Shown here piece after piece: positions 1 through 5,402 of a DNA stretch of 6,832 nucleotides; the stretch's first letter is position 1, and each line of letters opens with the position of its first letter. Origin of the DNA: Clostridiaceae bacterium (GTDB lineage: Bacteria; Bacillota; Clostridia; Saccharofermentanales; UBA5734); contig JAAZFW010000020.1 of the NCBI GenBank assembly GCA_012511525.1, forward strand, positions 1 through 6,832, written 5' to 3'. Under the pieces are notes generated by a model. It was not told where the DNA came from. It made no database searches and saw only the letters and a list, made by a program, of their open reading frames with translations. The position numbers and the translations under genes are program-made.

Positions 1-1
1 C

Positions 2-1723
2 GCCTTGTATGGCCCTGAATTGAGCGCTCTGGCTGACACAGTCGGCTTTGCGGTAGACATCCTGTCCGACGGCGGCAATCCCGTCACGGAATACGGCGTG
101 GTCCTGGACACCGTTCCGAACCCGCAGCTTGCCGGTGTTTTCCACGTGGGTACTGAAGCGGGTTTGCCTGGCAGCCACCCGATCCAGCTGACCGGTCTGG
201 CATTAGATACACTCTATTATGCCAGGGCTTACGCCATGACCGCCAATGGCATGGCCGTCAGCAGTGCCGATGTGGCTTTTGTCACCGGTCAGCCGGCCAG
301 TGCACCGGTCGTTCTGAACGGCACCATCTATGAACTCGACAAGGCCAGCCTGGAACGTGACGACACCCTCTTTTTCGGCAACCTGTCCAACGTGCCGCTT
401 GTCTGGCACATGGTCAACGGGGATGGCAGCAGCGATTATCTCACACTACTGGCCATGCACAGCACCGGCGACGCTGTCCGCTTCGACGCGGATCCCGACG
501 GGTCTGGCCCGCTGCTGCACAGCAACAATTACATGGGTGCGGACATCCGCGACCACCTAAACACTGCGTTCATCCAGACCTTGAGCAGCACCGAGCAGCA
601 GGCCCTGGTCAAAATGCGGGCCTTCGACCTTGCGACCGGCATATCCCTGAACAACGAAATCCCCGACGAGGTCAACGGTGACATCGCCTTTATCCCCAGG
701 CAAAGCCAGATTTTTGGCTGGCGCAACAGCTTTACGAACATCAACGCGCAGTACGGCGCGACCTTCTGGGTCCGCGATCCGGATCTGAGCCCCTACGAAG
801 GCTATGTCATCACCAGTGCCGGCGCTGTGCTGAGGGTCTTCGTCACCTCGTATTACGCCGCCCGGCCGGCCATCGTGCTGGATATGGCGGATGTTGCCGC
901 CATCTTCCCCGTCATCCCGGATGCGACGGGAAAACCCTGGGCGATCGAGGCGGATAGCTCGCTCTATCCGGCAGCTTCGCAAGGCATGACTTACGTAGTC
1001 GGCTTGCTTGCACCCCAGGAGCTCAACCTGACCGGCGTGCCGACAGAAGACCAGATTGCCGGCGACTGGGTGGTGATCGACCCCCTGGTTCCGTCGCTGA
1101 ACAACAACACGGCCGCGGTCAAATCGATCATCTACGAGCAGGCGACCGGTAAAATTCTGGACTTTCAGTCCATCGCCGCGGATGGCCTTAACGGGCTCAG
1201 CCTGGATACGAGCGCGCTGCCTGTGGGCCCCGGTTACATCGTGCGGCTCTGGCTGCAGCAGGATACGCCCTACGCATCGCCCAGGATGTCCGTCTACTAC
1301 GAGTTCGGCCTGACGATCAGCCGCGATGCCCCCATCACGCCGACCGTGTCACCGACCGTAAGCCCGACTGTAAGCCCAACCGTCACGCCGACAGTGACGC
1401 CGACCAGCGCTCCGACGGTGACACCGACCACGGCTCCGACTGCGACGCCGACGGTGATGCCGACCACGGCCCCAACCGCCACGCCGACGGTGATGCCAAC
1501 CGCGGTCCCGACCAACAACCCGACTGCCGCACCGACCAGTATCCCGACAGTGGTGCCGACTACGGCTCCGACCACCGCGCCGACCGACGATGAAGAAATA
1601 CCCCAGACCGGTGAACGTCAGCGGGATCCGCTCTTCCAGATCGCCCTGGCCGGCATCGCCGCGGCCATGGTTCTGCTCCTGGTTCTGCGGCTGCGCAAGC
1701 GGGAGACAGATACGGACATCTGA
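2..1723 (+). CDS. Cell-wall-anchored surface protein with FN3-like and DUF6273-like domains (5' end missing)
   Basis: The reading frame is open to the left edge, so the true start and secretion signal lie outside; the in-frame TTG at 5 is not a credible start. Residue numbers count from that TTG. Residues about 20-95 resemble a fibronectin type III module (TEYGVVLDT, then LALDTLYYARAYA). Residues about 120-295 resemble DUF6273, with the spaced motifs IRDHLN (181-186), SSTEQQAL (194-201), DIAFIP (226-231), FWVRDP (254-259) and RPAIVLD (287-293). Residues about 330-440 look beta-rich and may be an Ig-like fold. A PTxx stalk covers 446-529. IPQTG follows at 532-536, then a hydrophobic helix (about 543-562) and a basic tail (RLRKR), which together make a sortase sorting signal. 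The protein is therefore probably displayed on the wall of a Gram-positive cell. Its ligand is unknown; adhesion or carbohydrate contact is only a guess. Domain names are recalled from motif patterns, not searched. Confidence 0.88.
   Translation, partial: ALYGPELSALADTVGFAVDILSDGGNPVTEYGVVLDTVPNPQLAGVFHVGTEAGLPGSHPIQLTGLALDTLYYARAYAMTANGMAVSSADVAFVTGQPASAPVVLNGTIYELDKASLERDDTLFFGNLSNVPLVWHMVNGDGSSDYLTLLAMHSTGDAVRFDADPDGSGPLLHSNNYMGADIRDHLNTAFIQTLSSTEQQALVKMRAFDLATGISLNNEIPDEVNGDIAFIPRQSQIFGWRNSFTNINAQYGATFWVRDPDLSPYEGYVITSAGAVLRVFVTSYYAARPAIVLDMADVAAIFPVIPDATGKPWAIEADSSLYPAASQGMTYVVGLLAPQELNLTGVPTEDQIAGDWVVIDPLVPSLNNNTAAVKSIIYEQATGKILDFQSIAADGLNGLSLDTSALPVGPGYIVRLWLQQDTPYASPRMSVYYEFGLTISRDAPITPTVSPTVSPTVSPTVTPTVTPTSAPTVTPTTAPTATPTVMPTTAPTATPTVMPTAVPTNNPTAAPTSIPTVVPTTAPTTAPTDDEEIPQTGERQRDPLFQIALAGIAAAMVLLLVLRLRKRETDTDI
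1340..1591 (+). repeat. PTxx tetrapeptide repeat stalk (21 units)
   Basis: Twenty-one consecutive 12-base units encode Pro-Thr-x-x with no slip in register. The units begin with three PTVS and end in PTDD. The variable positions are mainly Val, Ser, Thr and Ala, with a few Met, Asn and Ile. Pro/Thr-rich segments directly before a sorting signal usually form an extended wall-spanning stalk, often O-glycosylated. Within it, positions 1430-1465 and 1466-1501 encode the same 12 residues twice in tandem. Confidence 0.93.
1598..1612 (+). other. LPXTG-like sorting motif IPQTG
   Basis: IPQTG is followed by Glu, about 20 hydrophobic residues and a basic tail, which is the tripartite layout of a sortase substrate. 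Ile replaces the usual Leu at the first position. In the canonical sortase reaction, cleavage occurs between Thr and Gly and the Thr is joined to the peptidoglycan precursor. No sortase gene is present in the window. Confidence 0.78.
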
Positions 1724-1747
1724 TCGCAATCGTGCCTGAACGGACAG

Positions 1748-1781
1748 GGGGCTGTCTTCGCCTGACAAGACAGTCCCTTTT
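1748..1781 (+). terminator. Rho-independent terminator of the surface protein gene
   Basis: The left arm at 1748-1758 pairs with 1767-1777 as an 11-bp stem with one G-U pair and an 8-base loop. TTTT follows at once at 1778-1781. It lies 24 bases after the stop codon. The opposite strand has no T run after the hairpin, so it should act mainly on + strand transcription. Confidence 0.78.
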
Positions 1782-1831
1782 CCATGCCCGTGATTTTTTA
1801 AGCTTTGCCAAAGGACTTATATGTTTTGATG

Positions 1832-2116
1832 TCAGCGGATAATAAAATCGCTTTCCAGCAGTCCGTAGACGCATTCGTCGCCATAGATACCATCGACCAG
1901 GAGCATGCCGATCCGCTCGGCCAGTTTCCGGCTGAGCGTGTTGCCGGCATGGATGAAAGCGGCCAGGCGGTGGATGCGAAAATGACTGAAAGCAAAGGAT
2001 ACGGCCGCCTGAACCGCTTCTGCCGCATACCCCAAGCCCCAGTACGCGGGCAGCAGGTGGTAGCCTGTTGCGCTTGACGACGGTTCTTTGCCGCCGTAAG
2101 CTGATCGTGGGCTCCG
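1832..2116 (-). pseudogene. 5'-truncated RimJ/RimL-type GNAT N-acetyltransferase remnant
   Basis: The minus-strand frame is open from just below a stop at 2117-2119 down to TGA at 1832-1834, giving 94 residues. From about 2068 downward it reads TGYHLLPAYWGLGYAAEAV, the acetyl-CoA-binding motif A region of RimJ/RimL acetyltransferases. It continues with FSHFRIHRLAAFIHAGNTLS and then RKLAERIGM, which match the following strand and the conserved N-x-x-S...GM/F segment. A complete family member is about 170-190 residues, so roughly the N-terminal half, including the substrate-side strands, is missing. The first possible starts are TTG at 2035 and ATG positions inside conserved sequence, and I see no suitable ribosome binding site. 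The other minus-strand frames just upstream do not restore the missing half. I read it as a decayed gene cut off by a deletion or rearrangement near 2098-2116. A short functional protein is possible but unlikely. Confidence 0.72.
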
Positions 2117-2153
2117 TCAAGGGGTGATCGTCAGCATCTTGACCAGACAGGGA

Positions 2154-2176
2154 AGGAGCAACGCGGTTTTCGCGTG
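2154..2176 (+). promoter_or_regulatory. Distant ribosome binding site with a hairpin reaching the GTG start of the hydrolase
   Basis: AGGAG lies at 2154-2158. The 15-base gap to GTG contains ACGCG (2161-2165), loop GTTTT, and CGCGT (2171-2175), a 5-bp stem whose right arm includes the first two bases of the start codon. Folding could either shorten the effective spacing or hide the start codon. The pairing is visible; any function is inference. Confidence 0.35.
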
Positions 2177-3079
2177 ACACAGGCTATGAAACGCTACAAA
2201 AGTGAAAAAGCTCGTCAGAACATTCTCAGGACCTATGATCTTATACTTGCCCAGTGGGGTGTGGATCTGACTGAGCGGGATCTTCCCGGCGATTTCGGGA
2301 CAACCCATGTGATTTGCTGGGGCAATCGGGAAGCGCCGCCGCTTTTGCTCTTTCACGGGGTGGGCGATGATTCGGCCCTGATGTGGCTGGATAACGCAAA
2401 AGCGTTGTCTGAGCATTTCTGCCTGTATGCCGTTGACACGATCGGCGGGCCGGGCAAAAGCGTGCCGTCGGACGCCTATTTCCGCGCGTTCGACGATATT
2501 CGCTGGCTCCAACAGGTTCTGGACGGACTGGAACTGGACCGGTTCTTCGTTGCGGGGGTTTCCAACGGGGCCTACCTGACCCAACTGGTCTGCCGCGCGT
2601 TCCCGGAACGTGCGGTTAAAGGCGTCGCCCTGGCCGGCACGGTGCCGGCCGGCAAGCCGGGCGGCCATTGGTCCGTCATGATGAAAATATTCCTGCCGGA
2701 AGCCCTGTTTCCCACACGGCGCAATATGACCCGTCTAATCGATAAGCTGACCGGCGAAAACGGCGCCCGCCTGGTCGAGAACGAGCTGTTCATGGAACAC
2801 TATACCTGGCTGCTCAAGGGATTCAACCCGATGGCGATGAGCTTTCACAAGATCGAGCCGTTTACGGACGAACAGATCGACGCACTGCGTCCCAAGGTCT
2901 TCTACCTGATGGGGGATGAAGACCCCTTTGCCAAGCTCGGCGGCAAAGAGCGCCTGATCCAGCATGGCATGAACGCCCGCTTCTTTGCCCGCACGGGACA
3001 TGCGATCAACCAGGAGCGGGCCAGGGAAGTCGAGACCGCCTTGATCGGGTTCCTGCTTGGCGATACCGGCCCGGCGTAA
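2174..3079 (+). CDS. Alpha/beta-fold hydrolase (putative carboxylesterase)
   Basis: This 301-residue protein has the complete signature of the alpha/beta hydrolase fold. LLLFHG (57-62) is the strand and HG turn that help build the oxyanion hole. GVSNG (128-132) is the nucleophile elbow with Ser130. GDEDP (247-251) supplies the likely acid Asp250, and TGHAIN (274-279) supplies His276. The segment FGTTHVICWG (41-50) ahead of the core, and the overall length, recall the Bacillus YbfK-type esterases; this is from memory. There is no signal peptide, so it should act in the cytoplasm on an unknown small ester, amide or lactone. The GTG start at 2174 has AGGAG at 2154-2158, an unusually long 15-base gap. 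ATG at 2186 is the alternative and has no better site. The gene stands alone and converges on the ABC operon, with only 14 bases between the two stop codons. Confidence 0.85.
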   Translation: MTQAMKRYKSEKARQNILRTYDLILAQWGVDLTERDLPGDFGTTHVICWGNREAPPLLLFHGVGDDSALMWLDNAKALSEHFCLYAVDTIGGPGKSVPSDAYFRAFDDIRWLQQVLDGLELDRFFVAGVSNGAYLTQLVCRAFPERAVKGVALAGTVPAGKPGGHWSVMMKIFLPEALFPTRRNMTRLIDKLTGENGARLVENELFMEHYTWLLKGFNPMAMSFHKIEPFTDEQIDALRPKVFYLMGDEDPFAKLGGKERLIQHGMNARFFARTGHAINQERAREVETALIGFLLGDTGPA

Positions 3080-3084
3080 CGGGC
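3069..3084. other. Short GC hairpin over the hydrolase stop codon, between convergent genes
   Basis: GCCCG (3069-3073) pairs with CGGGC (3080-3084) around a 6-base loop that includes the TAA stop. No T run follows on either strand, so it is not a standard intrinsic terminator. It is the only candidate 3' end structure in the 14-base space between the convergent stop codons. Confidence 0.35.
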
Positions 3085-3093
3085 AAACATGCG

Positions 3094-3735
3094 TCAGCCC
3101 GGCCAGGGCCGGATCCGGCCGCCGTCCATTTCGTGGACCGTGTCGCAGAGCGCGTCGATATCCTCGGCGTAGTGTGACGAAAGCAGAATGGTCGTCCCTG
3201 CCTGGTTCAAATCGCGCAGCAGGGCGCGGACATCGGCGACCCCCTGCTTGTCCAGCCCGTTCATCGGCTCGTCAAGGATCATAAGCGGCGGTTTTTCCAT
3301 GATCGCCTGGGCCAGGCCAAGCCTTTGGCGCATGCCCTGGGAGTATTTGGCGACGGCCTTGCGATTCGTCACGTCCAGACCAACCTGGCGGATCGCCTCG
3401 GCGACGTCCTGGCGGCTGGCCCGCTTGCGGAGCTGCGCCAGCAGCCACAGGTTCTTCCAGCCGCTGTAAGAGCCGATAAAACCTGGTCGCTCGATCAAGA
3501 TGCCGATGTCCTGAGGAGCGGATGTCCTGACAGGACGGTTGTCGATCGTGATGCGGCCTTCATCCAGGCTCATGAAGCCGCAAATGCACTTGAACAGCAC
3601 CGTTTTGCCTGATCCGTTGCGGCCGATGATCCCGTGGATCCGGCCGGCTTCGAAACTGACGGTTACCTGGTCCAGGGCGACCGTTTCATGAAAGCGCTTG
3701 CAGGCGCCTGTGACGGTTATCTTCGCTTCACTCAT
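3094..3735 (-). CDS. ABC transporter ATP-binding protein, BcrA-like exporter ATPase
   Basis: This 213-residue protein is the ATP-hydrolysing subunit of the exporter encoded just upstream. Motifs appear in the normal order: Walker A GRNGSGKT (38-45), Q-loop region with ILIERPGF (79-86), signature YSQGM (131-135), Walker B LMILDE (151-156) with catalytic Glu156, D-loop NGLD (159-162), and the switch histidine in SSHYAED (His188). The Q-loop has Glu where many ABC ATPases have Gln, as is common in BcrA-type ATPases. The chain ends soon after the H-loop, so it lacks the C-terminal extension of BcrA (about 300 residues) and is a minimal cytoplasmic domain. The start at 3735 is set by GGGAGGT at 3743-3749; the frame continues upstream, but that part runs inside the permease gene. 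It overlaps the upstream permease by 8 bases (ATGAGTGA), implying coupled translation. The exported substrate is unknown. Confidence 0.93.
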   Translation of the reverse strand: MSEAKITVTGACKRFHETVALDQVTVSFEAGRIHGIIGRNGSGKTVLFKCICGFMSLDEGRITIDNRPVRTSAPQDIGILIERPGFIGSYSGWKNLWLLAQLRKRASRQDVAEAIRQVGLDVTNRKAVAKYSQGMRQRLGLAQAIMEKPPLMILDEPMNGLDKQGVADVRALLRDLNQAGTTILLSSHYAEDIDALCDTVHEMDGGRIRPWPG

Positions 3736-4624
3736 GCAGCTGACCTCCCTTGATCTCCAGATCCTGGCGCAGAAAGACAATATTGGCGAGAAAGACCAGC
3801 AGCAGCGACGCGGCTGCCTGGCTGCCGACAGCAAAGGCCGGGCCGATTTGGGTCAAAATGGCTAGACTGCCGGCATCCTGCCAGCTGATGTTGTGCATGC
3901 TGGCCCAGCTCAGGGGCGTGAAAAAGCGGATCGCGTCCCCAAACACGAATCGGCCCTGGATACCGGCGAAATACGTCATGGCGATCAGACCCCCTGCGGC
4001 AAACAGGCCGGCGCTGGAGCGGGTCGCCAGGTTGACGGTGAAGATCACAAGGCCGGTGAAGACCGTTGTCAGCCAGAATAGCCCCATGCCGATCAGCATG
4101 GCCTGCAGGGGTGAGAACTGCCGTACGATCAGATCCGAAATAAAAACCGTCAGCACCAGGCCGTGGCGCCGGCCCGCGCCGGAATCTCCTGCCAGGGTTT
4201 TCAGGATCAATCCCCAGTCGTTTCTCAGGTCGAGTCTGGGCAGCAGAACCAGGATCGAGCCCAGGGCGAGTGCAAGGGTATACAGCAGACTGGCGGTCAG
4301 GATGTAGAGGAACTGCCCGTAAAGCCAGGGAAGCCGGCCGCTGCGCACGATGACGAACGGCGTGTGCCGGTCCATGAAAGGCGCGTCGGCGAAGAGCAGC
4401 AGGGTGAAAGCGCCTGAGACCAGCAGCATGGCCGGTGTCAGCAGGTGGGGGAAGATCCATGGCGCCAGCGGCTGTCCCTCAGCGGCGGCAAAGCGAACCA
4501 GGCTGTGCGTATGGTAGGTGAGAAAAGCGACGATGACCACCAGCAAGGTTAGGATTCGTGGTGTCGCGCGCCACTTGGCCAGGGTCAGCCAGGCACAGCG
4601 CGCGGCCAAGCCGAATCTATGCAT
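3728..4624 (-). CDS. ABC-2 type permease (second permease of the operon)
   Basis: This 298-residue integral membrane protein has about six predicted hydrophobic helices, near residues 22-38, 60-80, 105-128, 172-196, 205-222 and 262-285. A charged cytoplasmic stretch after helix 2 carries PFVIVRSG (89-96), matching the equivalent loop of the other permease and probably contacting the ATPase. There is no ATPase motif and no large extracellular domain. It would form the membrane channel as a heterodimer with the other permease. Its ATG at 4622-4624 overlaps the end of the upstream gene by 8 bases (ATGCATAG), with a moderate GAAGGTG ribosome binding site inside that gene. Its own end overlaps the ATPase start by 8 bases. 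Assignment to ABC-2 permeases rests on topology, the loop motif and gene context; sequence conservation here is low. Confidence 0.8.
   Translation of the reverse strand: MHRFGLAARCAWLTLAKWRATPRILTLLVVIVAFLTYHTHSLVRFAAAEGQPLAPWIFPHLLTPAMLLVSGAFTLLLFADAPFMDRHTPFVIVRSGRLPWLYGQFLYILTASLLYTLALALGSILVLLPRLDLRNDWGLILKTLAGDSGAGRRHGLVLTVFISDLIVRQFSPLQAMLIGMGLFWLTTVFTGLVIFTVNLATRSSAGLFAAGGLIAMTYFAGIQGRFVFGDAIRFFTPLSWASMHNISWQDAGSLAILTQIGPAFAVGSQAAASLLLVFLANIVFLRQDLEIKGGQLHE
3743..3749 (-). promoter_or_regulatory. Ribosome binding site fixing the ATPase start
   Basis: On the minus strand GGGAGGT stands 7 bases before ATG at 3735. It selects this start over the 33-codon longer open frame. It lies within the last codons of the permease gene. 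Confidence 0.8.
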
Positions 4625-5387
4625 GCCGCACCTTCTTTCGGATGTTGTGCACCGTCCAGACTCCCAAAACGAGCATCAGCAGGCCGGCGGTGATCGCCTT
4701 TTGCGCCAGGGCCTGGCCGCAGGATCCGTTGCCTGCAACCTGCTCGACGATGGCGCCGGCCTTGAACGCATTCGGGATATCCAGCGTGGATGTCAGACGA
4801 TGCAGCATGAAATAGAGGACCAGCGGCCCTGAGATCGCGGTGAACACGTTGGGGATAAACGAGGACACCCAAAGTGCGGCGACAGCAAACAGAGCTGAGG
4901 AGAAGGCAAAATGGGTCACATAAAAGAAAAGGTAGGCGCCGGGACGTCCCTCGTCGAGCAGGACGGAATAAACATCCCCGCTGCTCGAACGCACGAAGAG
5001 CGGCAGTTTCAGCGACAAAAGCGCAACAAAGCCCAGCATGCCGCAGGCGGAGTAGATGAAGCCGGACAGCGCCGTGACAACGGTTTTGCTGACCGCATAG
5101 CGGACCGTTCCCAGGCGGATCGCCCAGTAGGGAACCGCCCCCTCGTTCCACTCGCCGGCAAAAGAGGTGGCGAACGGTAGTGTCGGCAGCAGGCAAAAAA
5201 ACAAGATTGCGTTGGCCGTGCCCGACCGCGTCAGGCCAAGCAGGTAGATCGTGTCCGCCGCGTTGGCGATAAAGCCCCATATGGACAACAGCATCGCCAG
5301 GAGCAGAAAACCAAGGCAAATCGCGAAACGGAAGGACAAGATGGCCCGTGCGAGGCCGATTCGGCAGGATCGGATAAACACGCGCAT
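4617..5387 (-). CDS. ABC-2 type permease (first permease of the operon)
   Basis: This 256-residue integral membrane protein has hydrophobic helices near residues 20-42, 58-77, 103-126, 151-176, 178-197 and 228-246. The loop after helix 2 reads EWNEGAVPYWAIRLG (79-93) and continues RYAVSK. Acidic residues followed by P-x4-R-x-G and a basic end are typical of the cytoplasmic loop in ABC-2 exporters of the bacitracin/lantibiotic-immunity kind. The ATG at 5385-5387 is chosen because AAAGGAG (5396-5402) stands 8 bases before it. A GTG at 5405 would add six residues and overlap the lipoprotein stop by 4 bases, but lies on the wrong side of that site. Only 14 bases separate this start from the lipoprotein stop. 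Together with the other permease and the ATPase it should form a membrane exporter or a stress-responsive transporter. Confidence 0.85.
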   Translation of the reverse strand: MRVFIRSCRIGLARAILSFRFAICLGFLLLAMLLSIWGFIANAADTIYLLGLTRSGTANAILFFCLLPTLPFATSFAGEWNEGAVPYWAIRLGTVRYAVSKTVVTALSGFIYSACGMLGFVALLSLKLPLFVRSSSGDVYSVLLDEGRPGAYLFFYVTHFAFSSALFAVAALWVSSFIPNVFTAISGPLVLYFMLHRLTSTLDIPNAFKAGAIVEQVAGNGSCGQALAQKAITAGLLMLVLGVWTVHNIRKKVRHA

Positions 5388-5395
5388 GGCCGCCG

Positions 5396-5402
5396 CTCCT
5401 TT
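5396..5402 (-). promoter_or_regulatory. Ribosome binding site deciding the first permease start
   Basis: AAAGGAG on the minus strand is 8 bases before ATG at 5387. Its upstream base overlaps the TGA of the lipoprotein gene, so ribosomes ending there could start again at once. This supports ATG at 5387 over GTG at 5405. Confidence 0.75.

Noticed and set aside
1297..1575. Minus-strand frame encoding a Val-Gly-rich repeat protein opposite the PTxx stalk
   Set aside because: It is the antisense of a low-complexity 12-base repeat, has no independent start signal, and disappears where the repeat ends.
1805..1843. TTGCCA and GATAAT as a promoter after the terminator
   Set aside because: The boxes are 27 bases apart, too far for a normal sigma-70 promoter, and no plus-strand gene starts soon after.
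1805..2077. Plus-strand frame of 90 codons between the surface protein and the hydrolase
   Set aside because: It is antisense to the acetyltransferase remnant, which has recognisable family motifs on the other strand.
2074..2102. Possible promoter for the hydrolase (TTGACG, 17 bases, TAAGCT)
   Set aside because: The -35-like box is good and the spacing is ideal, but the -10-like box matches TATAAT at only three of six positions.
1560..2180. Long minus-strand open frame of 206 codons crossing the terminator
   Set aside because: It runs through the surface-gene 3' end, the terminator and the acetyltransferase remnant in a different frame, and its composition (Arg/Pro/His-rich) is not protein-like.
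3736..3834. Longer ATPase start giving 33 extra N-terminal residues
   Set aside because: The extra part lies inside the permease gene, is not ABC-like, and the good ribosome binding site points to ATG at 3735.
3732..4460. Second minus-strand frame of 242 codons within the permease region
   Set aside because: It is a shifted shadow rich in Arg, Pro and His; the other frame gives six hydrophobic helices.
4585..5319. Second minus-strand frame of 244 codons within the first permease region
   Set aside because: It overlaps the permease out of frame, lacks helix-like hydrophobic runs and is Arg/Cys/Gly-rich, as expected for a shadow in GC-rich DNA.
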